Of a stretch of DNA of 57,822 bases, positions 35,203-45,366 are shown in pieces. Each line of letters begins with the position of its first letter. The stretch's first letter is position 1. The notes under the pieces are model-generated. The model was not told the origin of the DNA. It made no database searches and saw only the letters and a program-made list of their open reading frames with translations. The translations under genes were made by a program, and so were the position numbers. The DNA is from Pseudomonas duriflava (GTDB lineage: Bacteria > Pseudomonadota > Gammaproteobacteria > Pseudomonadales > Pseudomonadaceae). The stretch is from positions 1-57,822 of the forward strand of contig NZ_VLKY01000018.1 of the NCBI RefSeq assembly GCF_007830155.1, in the 5' to 3' direction.

Positions 35203-36531
35203 ATGCAGTCACGCCGCACCTTTTTGATCCTAAGTGCCAGTGCTGGAGCCTTGCTGGCAATAGGCGCTCCAGTGCTGGCAAAAGGTGGTGTCCAGGCGCA
35301 ACACGCAACAGCTATCACCGAGGTATTTGGGAACGGCCCGCGCCTGACGGGAGTAGCCGTGGAGTACGACTCGCCGGTTACAAGTGCCGAGCTGACAGCA
35401 AACGACTTTCACGTGGAAGGACGCACCGTTACCGGCGTTTTCGCCAGTACCTCAAGCGATCCGGCGGATCGGACGGCGATCGGTCGCTTCGTCATTGTGA
35501 CCCTATCTCCCGAAGATACAGATGCCAGCCTGTCACCTAAAATGCATGGGCCTGGTGGTGGAATGAAACCGCCCGGTGGCAGCGGATTTGGCAAGCCGAA
35601 TAGCCATGGGGCGGGTGGTATGGGCAAAGCCGGTAGTCGTCCAGGCGGTATGGGCATGGCCTATCGAACAGCCGAAGCAACTATTGGCCTGCCAGACGGC
35701 AAAACGATGGTCACCTCTACGGTACGCAACCTGATCGTTGATGAGTTCCAGCAGCTTGAATTTCATGATTCAAAGACTGGCGAAACGCTGAAATACAACC
35801 TCTTTGTGCCAAGGCACTACGATCCCACACGCTCGTACCCGCTGGTGCTGTTCATGCACGACGCTAGTGTGACTGGAGACAGGCCTAGGGCGACCCTGCT
35901 GCAGGGATTGGGTGCAATCGCCTGGGCCAGCCCCGAAGATCAGGCCAGGCGTCCAGCCTTTGTGTTGGCGCCCCAATATGCCGAGATCATCGCCGACGAT
36001 GACTTTCAAACCAGCATGCTAGACACCACCATCAACCTGGTGAACGCATTGGCCGTTGAGTACAACATCGACCGTAAGCGGCTTTATACCACTGGTCAAT
36101 CCGGTGGTTGCATGATGTCCATTGCCATGGACATCAAGTATCCAGACTTTTTCGCAGCCTCTTTCCTGGTGGCGGGCCAGTGGGACCCAGCGTTGGTAAA
36201 GCTGCTCGCCGGGCAAAAGCTATGGGTTCTGGTTTCGCAGGATGACAACAAGGCGTTTCCAGGCCAGAACGCCATTATGGATGTCCTGGAAAAGGAGGGG
36301 GCCAAAATTAGCCGCGCGGTATGGGACGGTACCTGGAACGCTGAACAATTCCGTGCAGCTTTCGAGAAAATCGATGCCGAAGGCAGCCCGATCAACTATG
36401 TGACCTTTAGCCCGGGCAGTGTCATACCTGCAGGTGAGTCGGCAGCCGGTGCCAGCGGGCACATGAATACCTGGCGCATCGCCTATGCCGTCGAGCCGAT
36501 CCGCGAATGGGTTTTTCGCCAGCACAAATGA
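35203..36531 (+). CDS. Secreted alpha/beta-hydrolase (PHB-depolymerase/LpqC-like esterase)
   Basis: A 442-residue protein. The N-terminus QSRRTFLILSASAGALLAIG is a twin-arginine-like signal with cleavage near VLA-K. A beta-rich N-terminal domain follows (about 35-110), then a Gly/Met/Pro-rich, low-complexity linker (about 113-150). The esterase domain has LKYNLFVPRHYDPTRSYPLV and the nucleophile serine in TTGQSGGCMMS; the His is probably in ASGHMNTW near the C-terminus. Substrate unknown: such proteins cleave feruloyl, polyester or peptide bonds. It lies between hmg genes and hpd but no tyrosine role is evident. Confidence 0.82.
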   Translation: MQSRRTFLILSASAGALLAIGAPVLAKGGVQAQHATAITEVFGNGPRLTGVAVEYDSPVTSAELTANDFHVEGRTVTGVFASTSSDPADRTAIGRFVIVTLSPEDTDASLSPKMHGPGGGMKPPGGSGFGKPNSHGAGGMGKAGSRPGGMGMAYRTAEATIGLPDGKTMVTSTVRNLIVDEFQQLEFHDSKTGETLKYNLFVPRHYDPTRSYPLVLFMHDASVTGDRPRATLLQGLGAIAWASPEDQARRPAFVLAPQYAEIIADDDFQTSMLDTTINLVNALAVEYNIDRKRLYTTGQSGGCMMSIAMDIKYPDFFAASFLVAGQWDPALVKLLAGQKLWVLVSQDDNKAFPGQNAIMDVLEKEGAKISRAVWDGTWNAEQFRAAFEKIDAEGSPINYVTFSPGSVIPAGESAAGASGHMNTWRIAYAVEPIREWVFRQHK

Positions 36532-36623
36532 GTAAAGGGCTGTAAGCGTCAAGTTGATAGCAACACCGAGTTAAGCCGGGCCGAGAGGCCACAAGTCTCA
36601 TCCGGAGCCTCTTGTATCAGGCG

Positions 36624-36658
36624 AAAAAGAAGGGCAACCGGTAAGGCTCCGGCTGCCC
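36624..36658 (-). terminator. Terminator of hpd
   Basis: On the minus strand, GGGCAGCCGG pairs with CCGGTTGCCC (one mismatch) and is followed by TTCTTTTT, immediately after the hpd stop. Confidence 0.85.
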
Positions 36659-36664
36659 TCACAG

Positions 36665-37741
36665 TTACTCGGTTACCAGCACGCCGCGGCGGATCTGATC
36701 GCGTTCGATGGATTCGAACAAGGCCTTGAAGTTACCCTCGCCAAAGCCGCTATCGCCCTTGCGCTGGATGAACTCGAAGAATACCGGGCCGAGTAGCGTT
36801 TCCGAAAAGATCTGTAAAAGGAGGCGCCGCTCGCCGTTTTCCGAAGTGCCATCGAGCAGGATGCCACGTGATTGCAGTTCCGCCGTAGGTTCGCCATGGT
36901 TGGGCACGCGACTTTCAAGCATTTCATAATAGGTTTCCGGCGGCGCGGTCATAAAGCGAGTGCCGCAGGCCTTAAGCGCATCCCATGTCTTGATAAGGTC
37001 GTCGGTCAGGAAGGCAACATGCTGGATGCCTTCACCGTTGAACTTCATCAAAAACTCTTCAATCTGGCCCGAGCCCTTGGAAGACTCTTCGTTCAGCGGA
37101 ATTCGAACCATGCCGTCGGGGGCCGTCATAGCCTTGGATGTCAGGCCCGTGTATTCGCCCTTGATATCGAAATAGCGGATTTCACGGAAGTTGAACAGCT
37201 TTTCATAAAAGTCTGCCCAGTAGGCCATGCGCCCGCGATATACGTTGTGGGTCAGGTGATCAATGATCTTCAGACCTGCACCTACAGGCTTGCGGTCTAC
37301 TCCATCCCGAAAGACGAAATCAATGTCATAGATTGAGCTACCTTCCTCGAAACGATCGATCAGATATAACGGCGCGCCACCAATGCCCTTGATCGCTGGC
37401 AGACGCAGCTCCATCGGACCGGTCGGGATCTCTACAGCCTGTGCACCCAGCTCTAGCGCCTTGTAATACGCATGATGGGAATCCCGGCAACGAAAGGCCA
37501 TACCGCACACCGATGGGCCATGTTCCGCCGCAAAATAAGCCGCACGGCTCTTTGACTCGCGATTGACGATGGCATTGATATCGCCCTGGCGATACAACGC
37601 CACATCCTTCGATCGGTGGTCAGCAACATGGGTGAAACCAATGCTTTCCAGTACAGGCTCTATGACGTTAGGAGTAGGGGAAGCGAATTCGATGAACTCG
37701 AAGCCCATGAGTCCCATAGGGTTTTCAAACAGATCGGCCAT
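36665..37741 (-). CDS. hpd: 4-hydroxyphenylpyruvate dioxygenase
   Basis: A 358-residue non-heme iron enzyme with two vicinal-oxygen-chelate domains. Iron ligands match the Pseudomonas enzyme: H162 ([10 protein letters not shown]), H241 ([11 protein letters not shown]) and E323 ([12 protein letters not shown]). It converts 4-hydroxyphenylpyruvate to homogentisate, the substrate of hmgA. Downstream of maiA on the same strand but separated by 136 bases holding an 11-base inverted repeat, so it may have its own regulated promoter. Own terminator downstream. Confidence 0.95.
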   Translation of the reverse strand: MADLFENPMGLMGFEFIEFASPTPNVIEPVLESIGFTHVADHRSKDVALYRQGDINAIVNRESKSRAAYFAAEHGPSVCGMAFRCRDSHHAYYKALELGAQAVEIPTGPMELRLPAIKGIGGAPLYLIDRFEEGSSIYDIDFVFRDGVDRKPVGAGLKIIDHLTHNVYRGRMAYWADFYEKLFNFREIRYFDIKGEYTGLTSKAMTAPDGMVRIPLNEESSKGSGQIEEFLMKFNGEGIQHVAFLTDDLIKTWDALKACGTRFMTAPPETYYEMLESRVPNHGEPTAELQSRGILLDGTSENGERRLLLQIFSETLLGPVFFEFIQRKGDSGFGEGNFKALFESIERDQIRRGVLVTE

Positions 37742-37764
37742 GATGTGGCTCCTGACGTAGCGAT

Positions 37765-37801
37765 AAAAAGTATTGGGTTAACAGCGTTATCAATACTTTT
37801 T
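37765..37801. promoter_or_regulatory. Inverted repeat upstream of hpd
   Basis: AAAAAGTATTG and CAATACTTTTT with a 15-base spacer, 24 bases before the hpd start. Different from the HmgR palindrome. Operator for another regulator, or an AT-rich weak terminator after maiA; an operator is preferred because the stem is AT-rich. Confidence 0.45.
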
Positions 37802-37877
37802 ACAGGCGGCGCGCAGGAGAGGCCGCGAACACTACGGGCCAGAAAATGGCCGAGAATAAGTTGGAAGCCGTGGATTT

Positions 37878-38510
37878 TCATGCGGGCTTGTCCGCTTGGG
37901 CATCTGGGTGAGCCTGCTGAAAGGCCGGATGTGCCAATGCCTCACGCTCAACACGACAGATGCGGGGGAATTGACCCAGCTCCACATTGAAGCGCCGCGC
38001 TGCATACACCTGAGGCAGGAGATACACATCGGCCAAGCCCACATCGCCAAAGCAGAACTGCTTTTCGCCAATCAAGGCTTCGACGGCCGAGAGACCCTCA
38101 CCAATCCAGTGTGCTATCCAGGCCACGACGTCCTGCTCCTGAATCTGTAACTGACGTAAGCGATTCAGTACGGAAACGTTATGCAGCGGATGTACATCGC
38201 AGCCAATGATCGCAGCAATACTACGATGCCGAGCGCGCGCCAAAAGCTCGGTTGGCAATAGCGGCGCCTCAGGATAGCGCTCTTCCAGATATTCGAGGAT
38301 TGCTGGTGATTGGCAAATCAAAGCGCCTTCATCGGTACGCAGTAACGGGACGCGGCCCTGCGGATTGAGCGCCCGATAGTCCGCCTGGCGATGTTCGCCA
38401 CCGTCTTTGATCAGATTGATTGGAATAACCTCGTACGACAATCCCTTCAAGGCGAGAGCGATGCGTACCCGGTAAGAAGACGTGGAGCGATAGTAGGTAT
38501 ATAGATCCAT
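37878..38510 (-). CDS. maiA: Maleylacetoacetate isomerase (zeta-class GST)
   Basis: A 210-residue glutathione S-transferase-fold enzyme. The N-terminal glutathione domain has YYRSTSSYRVRIALALKGL, a variant of the zeta-class SSCSxRVR motif in which the Cys is Ser, and NPQGRVPLLRTDEGALICQS. The C-terminal domain has HWIGEGLSAVEALI and ADVYLLPQVYAARRFNVEL. It isomerises maleylacetoacetate to fumarylacetoacetate, bridging hmgA and fahA. Normally part of the hmgA-fahA operon; here it is 5 kb away with its own HmgR-like site. Confidence 0.93.
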   Translation of the reverse strand: MDLYTYYRSTSSYRVRIALALKGLSYEVIPINLIKDGGEHRQADYRALNPQGRVPLLRTDEGALICQSPAILEYLEERYPEAPLLPTELLARARHRSIAAIIGCDVHPLHNVSVLNRLRQLQIQEQDVVAWIAHWIGEGLSAVEALIGEKQFCFGDVGLADVYLLPQVYAARRFNVELGQFPRICRVEREALAHPAFQQAHPDAQADKPA

Positions 38511-38553
38511 GGCTTACACCGCTGTCGTAAAGGGCTCTTCTTGAGTCTTTTTA

Positions 38554-38578
38554 TTTTGCGTAAGTGAATTACGTTTAA
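38554..38578. promoter_or_regulatory. Second HmgR-like operator upstream of maiA
   Basis: Left arm TTTTGCGTAA is identical to the hmgA site. The right arm TTACGTTTAA matches 7 of 10 positions, with the same 5-base spacing. It lies 43 bases before maiA. Confidence 0.65.
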
Positions 38579-38861
38579 TGAAATTTGCTCTGGCAGGTTC
38601 GAACTGTCAAGAGATAAGGGCTGGCATCGCGTGGTTTCTTGTTCAGCACAGTAGAGAAAGGCGAATCGGTCAATGAGGGATAACAGGCTGGCTGGGTTTT
38701 AGAAACGTGTTGAGCCTTGGGCAAATGTCGGTTCAGGATAGCTATATAGGTCGCACGGACTCATGTCTGTAGGGCATGTGACTGTCCAGGCGACACCAGT
38801 CGAAAGCCTGACAAGCGCATGGGCCAAGACCTCCTAAAGACTGGACTTTCCGTTCTTTTCT
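38579..38861. other. Intergenic region, no gene
   Basis: Sequence between the maiA operator and the MFS pseudogene. Reading frames are short and unconvincing. The N-terminal part of the transporter is expected here but is not recognisable, so it has been deleted. Confidence 0.35.
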
Positions 38862-39362
38862 ATGCCCGCGTATGCCGTCAAGCAACTGGGTTTGACCGCC
38901 TCTATCGGCTTTGCAGGAGCACCCTTAATGGTGTGATCCTTGACGGTACTTACCTCCTTTATTGGTCATCTATCCGATGTCTTTGGTCGTACGCGAATCA
39001 TGGTGGCGTCGTCAGCGGTTTTCGCCATTACTATCTATCCTGCCTTTATGTACCTTTCGCTGAACGCGACCCTGGCCGGTCTCTTGACTGTTCTGGTCTG
39101 GCTTAGCTTGCTCAAAGCCATGTATTTCGGGGGGCTTCCAGCCTTGATAGCCGAGCTTTTCCCAACCAAGGTTCGGGCTACCGGCATGGCACTGAGTTAC
39201 AACATCGGTACTACCGTGTTTGGAAGCTTTACTCCATTCTTTATCACATGGCTCATTGGCCTGAGCGGTAGCAAGATGTCGCCCGCGTTTTATCTGCTCT
39301 TCACTGGTCTGCTCAGTCTTGTTGCGCTCATGACTATTCGCCACTGCGTCAAGTTATCCTGA
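38862..39362 (+). pseudogene. MFS transporter, C-terminal remnant with frameshifts
   Basis: The first frame gives MPAYAVKQLGLTASIGFAGA, a second gives LNGVIL, and a third gives TVLTSFIGHLSDVFGRTRIM onward to a normal C-terminus (AELFPTKVRATGMALSYNIG). This is the second half of a metabolite:H+ symporter-type MFS protein with two frameshifts within about 20 bases near 38930. The N-terminal half is absent. SDVFGR and FPTKVRATG are the conserved inter-helix signatures. Not functional. Confidence 0.8.
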
Positions 39363-39400
39363 TTTCGGTGCGGACATACCGTCCGCACCTTCAGAGCGGC

Positions 39401-39552
39401 GAGACGGAGCGTCCGGCAATCGTCAGCTACGTTGTTGAAAGTGGTCCGTTAAAAGGCATTGGTCTACGATGGATGAACATTGGCGTCGATACTAAAAACA
39501 GCGCTAAATACGAAGAAAACCGATTGTATGTGACCTATACCTATAACATCTG
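39401..39552 (+). pseudogene. OprD-type porin, C-terminal remnant
   Basis: About 50 codons: ETERPAIVSYVVESGPLKGI, then GLRWMNIG, and ENRLYVTYTYNIW. This is the last beta-hairpin region of OprD-family porins, which end with ENRL-hydrophobic-hydrophobic-sYxxxxW. The rest of the gene is missing and the original stop codon is lost (frame runs on for 12 codons). It directly follows the MFS remnant, consistent with a deleted transport operon. Confidence 0.65.
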
Positions 39553-39557
39553 GCGAC

Positions 39558-39965
39558 CTAGGCGGAATCTGAGGGCAGGGCCGGTATAGAAAAGCGCGGG
39601 TCCTGCGTCGCGGTGGTTAATTGCTCTTCAAGATAGCTAAGGAAATAGCGCACCAGTACCGGCAACTTACGTCCCGCCATGACCTGTACCTGCAGGCTCC
39701 GCTGGCGCAGTTGTGAATCTGCCAAATGATCGGACTGGATAAAAACATCGGCCGGTGTGAGATCCTTCAGAAGCCTCCGCTCGCGCTCCATGGCAAGCTG
39801 GAAGATGCGGTCGTGCAGAGCTCTTCCCTGTAAGGTCAGACTGACCGTGTAGCGTCGAGCATCGCGACTATCCACTGCGGTCATAACGTGGCTGCTTGCC
39901 TCAAGCCCTTGCAAGGAGTGGCTTACTGCCCCTTTTGCTGGTAAATATGCTGGGGCGGATGCATC
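39558..39965 (-). pseudogene. MarR-type regulator remnant, possibly joined to another gene's tail
   Basis: On the minus strand, AKGAVSHSLQGLEAS, DSRDARRYTVSLTLQGRALH and ERERRLLKDLTPAD are MarR winged-helix features. The frame then changes character (DSQLRQRSLQVQVMAGRKLP, VLVRYFLSYLEEQL), which looks like a LysR-type C-terminus. The N-terminal helices of MarR are not in frame. I read it as a chimera left by a deletion; the LysR assignment is tentative. Confidence 0.5.
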
Positions 39966-40400
39966 AAAAAATTGATCAAGTTAATGAGTACGAGCCTGAT
40001 CGGTAGGACGATGATGTCCGCAGTGATAAACGAAAGCCAGAAATTGGATGAGATTATCTGAAAGAAGATATGGCAGACGCCTCATGGCTTTGGCCAGCCA
40101 TGAAGCCGGTGCTGGGACTTGCCCTGCGTTGGTAACTGGCAAACCCTTGTCTCGAAAGAGTGGGTCAGTGGAATAGTTGGTTAAAGCTAGAGCAAGTATG
40201 GAGCTAGAACAAAGAAGGTTTGTTCCGGCTCCATACTTTTACGTGTCACGTGAGGGTTCACTCGCTACTGCTTTCAGCAGCGGCGCTGCCTTTTGACAAG
40301 CTCCTGCCATGTCCTTTTGTACTAGTCACCATAAGCACGGCCTTCTTATGGTAAGGAAAGGCGATGTCTATCGTCTTAGAGGCTTGTCCAAGGCATAACG
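39966..40400. other. Intergenic region with long hairpin
   Basis: No gene. It contains the 45-base hairpin at 40194-40238 and lies at the 3' end of the cus operon. Confidence 0.4.
40194..40240 (+). terminator. Large hairpin with two perfect arms
   Basis: AAGTATGGAGC pairs with GCTCCATACTT and, inside it, GAACAAA pairs with TTTGTTC. A short T-run follows on the plus strand. No functional plus-strand gene lies upstream, so it may be the leftover terminator of the deleted transporter genes. Confidence 0.65.
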
Positions 40401-40736
40401 TTATTGCTTTTTGATAGACGTAATTGTCGCGCTCATGCCTTCTGACTTGAACGTAAAGTCTATCTTGTCGCCTTGTTTAACGTTGTTTAACTGATCCGGC
40501 GTGGCCTTGAAAGGCATGGTCATGGCGGGCCACTGAACTTCAGGCACAGGGCCATGGCTGATCGTAACAGTGCCTTTCTCCGTATTGATCGACTTGACCG
40601 TACCACTGGCCTTAGCCTCTGTTGCCGCTTGAGCTTTTTCCATGGTCATGCCTTTCATGGGCATTTCATGAGTCTCTGCCGCAAAAACAGGCGCAACAAA
40701 TACCAATGCAGAGATCGCTAGAAATGTACGTTTCAT
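40401..40736 (-). CDS. cusF: Periplasmic copper chaperone CusF
   Basis: A 111-residue protein with a Sec signal (cleavage near VFA-AE) and a small beta-barrel domain. Cu(I)/Ag(I) ligands are H61, W69, M72 and M74; the spacing 8-3-2 equals that of E. coli CusF (H36, W44, M47, M49). A Met/His-rich stretch, HEMPMKGMTME, near the mature N-terminus is an extra metal site. Last gene of the cus operon, five bases after cusA. It hands copper to CusB/CusA. Confidence 0.93.
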   Translation of the reverse strand: MKRTFLAISALVFVAPVFAAETHEMPMKGMTMEKAQAATEAKASGTVKSINTEKGTVTISHGPVPEVQWPAMTMPFKATPDQLNNVKQGDKIDFTFKSEGMSATITSIKKQ

Positions 40737-40741
40737 GGTTA

Positions 40742-43700
40742 TTAACCTTTCAGTGAAAGAGTGCTGTGGGTGGTTGTTTCCCGCCGGCGCATCAGGCGAT
40801 AGGCGGCTGGCAGGACGAACAGGGAAAGCAGCGGCGCAGTGATCATGCCGCCAACCATGGGCGCCGCGATGCGGCTCATGATTTCGCTACCGGTACCGCT
40901 GCCCCATAGGATGGGCAGTAAACCGGCAATAATGACTGCAACTGTCATGGCTTTGGGCCGTACGCGTTGCACAGCGCCCTCATTGATCGCATCGAGAAGC
41001 GCGCCTTCTGACGTGAGTCCAGCGTCAAGCCGCTCGTGCCAGGCATTTTTCAGATAGAGCAGCATGATCACGCCAAACTCGGCTGAAACGCCAGCCAGGG
41101 CAATAAAGCCCACTCCGGTAGCAACCGAGAGGTGATAGTCGAGCAGGTAAAGAAACCAGACACCACCCGTCAGGGCGAAGGGAAGCGTAGCCATGATCAA
41201 AAATGCTTCGCTGAAGCGGGTGAAGACGAGATACAGCAACACAAAAATGATCAAAAGCGTGGCGGGTACTACAAGTTTCAGGCGGGCATTGGCCCGCTCC
41301 ATGAACTCAAACTGTCCCGAGTAGCTGATACTCATGCCAGGTTCCAGTGTGATCTGCTCACTTACCTTTTGCCGAAGATCGTTTACCACCGCCGCCATGT
41401 CACGGTCTCGCACATCAACATAAACCCAGCCAGACAACCGTGCGTTTTCGCTTTTCAGCATGGGCGGGCCGTCACTGATCTTTACCTGGGCTACAGTCCC
41501 TAGAGTGATCTGGCTGCCCTGAGGCGTATAAATAGGCAACTGCTGAAGATCAGTTACCGAGTCTCGCCACTCTCGGGGATAGCGCAGATTGATAGGGTAG
41601 CGAGCCAGACCCTCCACGGTTTCGCCAATGGTTTCGCCGCCAATAGCGCCAGCAACGATGGATTGCACTTCGGCAATATTGAGCCCGTACCGCGCCGCAG
41701 TAACGCGATCAATATCAACATCGATATAACGGCCTCCGGTTAGGCGCTCGGCCAGTGCAGAGCTGACGCCAGGCACCGTCTTGGCGATGCGCTCGACGGC
41801 CTGAGTAGCCTTGTCGATTTGCATCAGGTCCGTGCCGTATACCTTGACGCCGATGGGGCTCTTGATCCCAGTGGCCAGCATATCGATACGGTTGCGGATC
41901 GGTGGAATCCACAGGTTGGCAATGCCGGGCACATTAACTGTGCGGTCCAGCTCCTCGACTAGCGTCTCCATGGTCATCCCGGGCCGCCATTGCTCTCGGG
42001 GCTTGAATTGAATAGTGGTCTCGAACATTTCCAGCGGTGCCGAATCGGTAGCCGACTCGGCACGGCCGGCTTTACCAAACACATGCGCAACTTCCGGTAC
42101 TGTTTTGATCAGCCGGTCGGTCTGCTGTAAGAGCTCGCTGGCCTTTTGTGCTGAAAGCCCTGGCAAGGCGGTCGGCATATAGAGCAAATCGCCTTCATCC
42201 AACGCGGGCAGAAACTCGCCGCCCAGGCGGGTAACAGGCCAGAGCCCAGTGAGGAACACCAGCAGGGCTACGAACAAGGTGGTTTTTGGCCGGCGCAGCA
42301 CAGCACTTAGCGCGGGCTGATAAAGACGAATCAACCCTCGATTCAGCGGATTTCGGTGTTCGTCAGGAATCTTTCCACGAATCCAATACCCCATCAGTAC
42401 CGGCACCAGGGTTACTGACAGGCCCGCCGCTGCCGCCATGGCATAGGTCTTGGTAAAGGCCAGCGGGCCGAATAGGCGGCCTTCCTGGGCTTCCAGTGTA
42501 AACACAGGAATAAACGACAGGGTAATGATCAACAGACTGAAAAACAGCGCAGGCCCTACCTCCACGGCGGCTGCGGTTGTGACCTTCCAATGCGCCTCGC
42601 CCTTAAGCTCTTCATCAGGATGCTGCTTATGCCAGGCCTCGATGTGTTTATGAGCGTTTTCAATCATTACGATGGCCGCATCCACCATGGCGCCGATGGC
42701 GATGGCAATTCCGCCCAGGGACATAATATTGGCGTTGATGCCTTGCCGCTGCATGATGATGGCGGCGATCAAAACGCCCACCGGCAGGGAGACGATAGCC
42801 ACCAAAGACGAGCGCAGGTGCCACAGGAAGACAGCGCAAACCAGTGCGACGACCAAAAACTCCTCGAGCAGCTTGTGGCTCAGGTTTTTTACCGCTCGGT
42901 CAATGAGCTGGCTGCGGTCGTAGGTCGTAACAATATCAACCCCGTCCGGTAGGCTTTTCTTGAGTTGTTCCAGCTTGTCCTGAACAGCTGCAATAGTTTC
43001 TCGGGCATTTTTGCCGCTACGCAGGATGACCACCCCGCCAACAACTTCTCCCTCTCCATCAAGCTCTGCGATTCCTCGGCGCATCTCCGGGCCAAGCTGG
43101 ATGTGCGCTACATCTCCCAGTAGGACTGGCACGCCATTGCTGTCCAGGCGTAAGGGAATAGTCCGAAAATCCTTCAGGGTTTGCAGGTAGCCTGAGGCAC
43201 GCACCATGAACTCTGTTTCTGCAAGCTCCAGGACGCTACCCCCAGCTTCCTGGTTGGCCTGGCTGATAGCCTCGGCTATTTGCTGTTGCGTTACCCCACG
43301 GCTGGCCATACGGATAGGATCAAGTACTACCTGGTATTGCTTGACCATTCCGCCAATAGGCGCAACTTCAGCTACGTTAGGGAGTGTTTTGAGCTCATAA
43401 CGTAAAAACCAGTCCTGTAAGGAGCGAAGCTGGGCCAAGTCATGTCCGCCAGTACGGTCAACCAGTGCATATTGGTAAATCCAGCCCACTCCGGTCGCAT
43501 CCGGGCCCAGTGCCGGCTTGGCGGAAGCCGGTAGACGGCCTTGTACCTGACTCAGATATTCCAAGACACGTGAGCGCGCCCAGTACAGGTCCGTGCCGTC
43601 TTCAAACAAGACATAAACGTAACTATCACCAAAAAACGAGTAGCCCCGCACCGTCCTGGCTCCCGGTACCGAGAGCATGGTTGTAGTCAACGGATAGGTA

Positions 43701-43894
43701 ACCTGATTTTCAACAATCTGAGGTGCCTGCCCTGGATAAGATGTGCGAATGATGACCTGAACGTCGGATAGATCCGGCAAGGCGTCAATCGGCGTGTTTT
43801 TGACCGACCAGACGCCCCAGACAATGGCAAACAAAGTTGCCAGCAAGACCAGGAAGCGGTTGGCCACTGACCATCGAATAAGCGAGGCAATCAT
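40742..43894 (-). CDS. cusA: CusA heavy-metal efflux RND pump
   Basis: A 1050-residue inner-membrane RND transporter of the heavy-metal (HME) class. It begins [20 protein letters not shown] and has twelve helices and two large periplasmic loops. [21 protein letters not shown] is the conserved TM4 region carrying the proton-relay Asp. Periplasmic Met-rich and [20 protein letters not shown] segments fit the Cu(I)/Ag(I) branch. Full length with no defects. Start overlaps the cusB stop by four bases. Confidence 0.94.
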   Translation of the reverse strand: MIASLIRWSVANRFLVLLATLFAIVWGVWSVKNTPIDALPDLSDVQVIIRTSYPGQAPQIVENQVTYPLTTTMLSVPGARTVRGYSFFGDSYVYVLFEDGTDLYWARSRVLEYLSQVQGRLPASAKPALGPDATGVGWIYQYALVDRTGGHDLAQLRSLQDWFLRYELKTLPNVAEVAPIGGMVKQYQVVLDPIRMASRGVTQQQIAEAISQANQEAGGSVLELAETEFMVRASGYLQTLKDFRTIPLRLDSNGVPVLLGDVAHIQLGPEMRRGIAELDGEGEVVGGVVILRSGKNARETIAAVQDKLEQLKKSLPDGVDIVTTYDRSQLIDRAVKNLSHKLLEEFLVVALVCAVFLWHLRSSLVAIVSLPVGVLIAAIIMQRQGINANIMSLGGIAIAIGAMVDAAIVMIENAHKHIEAWHKQHPDEELKGEAHWKVTTAAAVEVGPALFFSLLIITLSFIPVFTLEAQEGRLFGPLAFTKTYAMAAAAGLSVTLVPVLMGYWIRGKIPDEHRNPLNRGLIRLYQPALSAVLRRPKTTLFVALLVFLTGLWPVTRLGGEFLPALDEGDLLYMPTALPGLSAQKASELLQQTDRLIKTVPEVAHVFGKAGRAESATDSAPLEMFETTIQFKPREQWRPGMTMETLVEELDRTVNVPGIANLWIPPIRNRIDMLATGIKSPIGVKVYGTDLMQIDKATQAVERIAKTVPGVSSALAERLTGGRYIDVDIDRVTAARYGLNIAEVQSIVAGAIGGETIGETVEGLARYPINLRYPREWRDSVTDLQQLPIYTPQGSQITLGTVAQVKISDGPPMLKSENARLSGWVYVDVRDRDMAAVVNDLRQKVSEQITLEPGMSISYSGQFEFMERANARLKLVVPATLLIIFVLLYLVFTRFSEAFLIMATLPFALTGGVWFLYLLDYHLSVATGVGFIALAGVSAEFGVIMLLYLKNAWHERLDAGLTSEGALLDAINEGAVQRVRPKAMTVAVIIAGLLPILWGSGTGSEIMSRIAAPMVGGMITAPLLSLFVLPAAYRLMRRRETTTHSTLSLKG

Positions 43895-45366
43895 GGTTTA
43901 TCCCCCAGCTTTTCGATGCGCTCGACCAGCAAACCCTCATCGGTTTCCCGCACGCCAAACCGGACCCGGTCACCCAGTTGCAGATCGCTAGCAAGTGCTG
44001 GATCAGCCAGGGCAAAGCTCATGGTCATGCCCGGCATACCCAGTGTCTTGAAGGGTCCGTGAGAAATACCGATCATGTCGCCATCAAGCTCGACGACAGT
44101 TCCCTCAGCTTCATGCAAAGCGTGTTTAAGTACTGTAGGCGTCTGCTCAAGGGTTTGTGCGGTCAGCCCCCGTAAGCTGGCCTCGGAGTCCAAGAGGAAC
44201 TGTCCTGAGGCAACAACGTGTTGGCCTTCTTCCAACCCCTGGAGTACCTCCGTCTTGTCTTCGACTTCCCGTCCAGTACGGATTTCAACCGGGCGATAGC
44301 GACCTGCCTCTTCAGCCAGCATGACGAGCGTACGCTTCCCAGTACGGATTACCGCTTCGGTGGGAATTGTCAGAGCACTGTGCTGCTCATGGCTTAGGGT
44401 GACCTCGGCGGTCATGCCTGGGCGCAAGCGTTGTTGCGGGTTGGGCAACTCGACCCTAACCCGTACCGTTCGGCTGTCACGGTTAGCTTCTGACAGGATG
44501 GCCTTGATCGTTCCGCTTACGACCTCATCGGGATAGGCAGGCAGACGTGCCTCGACACGCTGCCCGGCCTGTAAATGGGCAATTTGCGCCTCCGGCACGG
44601 CTACTTCGAGCCAAACAGTGTCGATTCCATTAATCCGAGCCAGGGTAGAGCTGCTTGAAAGCGTCATACCCTCACGCACATCAAGCGTCTGGATAACTCC
44701 CGCTATAGGACTTGTAGCGGTCCAGACGGACTGCACCTTGCCACTGCGTTCCAGATCCTTGATCAGGTCGGCTGGCATTCCTGCAAGACGCAGACGCTGG
44801 CGCGCTGCCGCTAATAGCTGAGAGTCTTTAAGGTCCCGTAGCGCAAGGTATTCTTCTTGGGCTGCGGACCATTCGGGAATGAGCACATCGGCAAGAGGTG
44901 CCCCTTTCTTTATTACGTCTTCAGGGGCTCTATCGTATACGCGCTCGACAAAGCCTCCGCTACGGGTCTGCACGACCGCGACATTGCGCTCGTCAAAGGT
45001 CAGTGTTCCTACTGCATTAAGGACCTGGCCTATAGACTCGCGGGTAACAGGCGCTACGCGCATCCCCAAGTTCTGGGTTACACCAGGATCAATGGTAATG
45101 GCCGCGCTGTCTCCGCCTTCATCGGCATAGCGCGGTACAAGATCCATATCCATGAAAGGCGATTTGCCAGGCTTATCGAACTTTTGCTGCGGATACATCG
45201 GGTCATACCAGTACAATACCTGCCGCTCCTCTTGCTGGGCTGGCAGGTTGGTAGGGGAAGGCTGTCCAGGTTGAGCGGATTTCGCGGCGAGCCAGTAACC
45301 TGTAGCCCCAGCCAGAAGTGCTGTACCGATAAGGAGCAGAAGCAGCGAAAGGGTGCGCTTACTCAT
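43891..45366 (-). CDS. cusB: CusB periplasmic adaptor with CusF-like C-terminal domain
   Basis: A 491-residue membrane-fusion protein. After an N-terminal anchor comes a heavy-metal-binding [20 protein letters not shown] segment, then barrel-sandwich and alpha-hairpin domains ([40 protein letters not shown]). The last ~65 residues ([20 protein letters not shown], then MPGMTMSF) form a CusF-like domain in which His and Met ligands remain but the Trp is not obvious. It links CusA to CusC. Overlaps cusA and cusC by four bases each. Confidence 0.92.
   Translation of the reverse strand: MSKRTLSLLLLLIGTALLAGATGYWLAAKSAQPGQPSPTNLPAQQEERQVLYWYDPMYPQQKFDKPGKSPFMDMDLVPRYADEGGDSAAITIDPGVTQNLGMRVAPVTRESIGQVLNAVGTLTFDERNVAVVQTRSGGFVERVYDRAPEDVIKKGAPLADVLIPEWSAAQEEYLALRDLKDSQLLAAARQRLRLAGMPADLIKDLERSGKVQSVWTATSPIAGVIQTLDVREGMTLSSSSTLARINGIDTVWLEVAVPEAQIAHLQAGQRVEARLPAYPDEVVSGTIKAILSEANRDSRTVRVRVELPNPQQRLRPGMTAEVTLSHEQHSALTIPTEAVIRTGKRTLVMLAEEAGRYRPVEIRTGREVEDKTEVLQGLEEGQHVVASGQFLLDSEASLRGLTAQTLEQTPTVLKHALHEAEGTVVELDGDMIGISHGPFKTLGMPGMTMSFALADPALASDLQLGDRVRFGVRETDEGLLVERIEKLGDKP

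Noticed and set aside
38819-39106. 95-codon frame overlapping the MFS remnant
   Set aside because: Only a few codons (LNGVIL) match the transporter; the rest is out of frame, so it is part of the frameshifted pseudogene.
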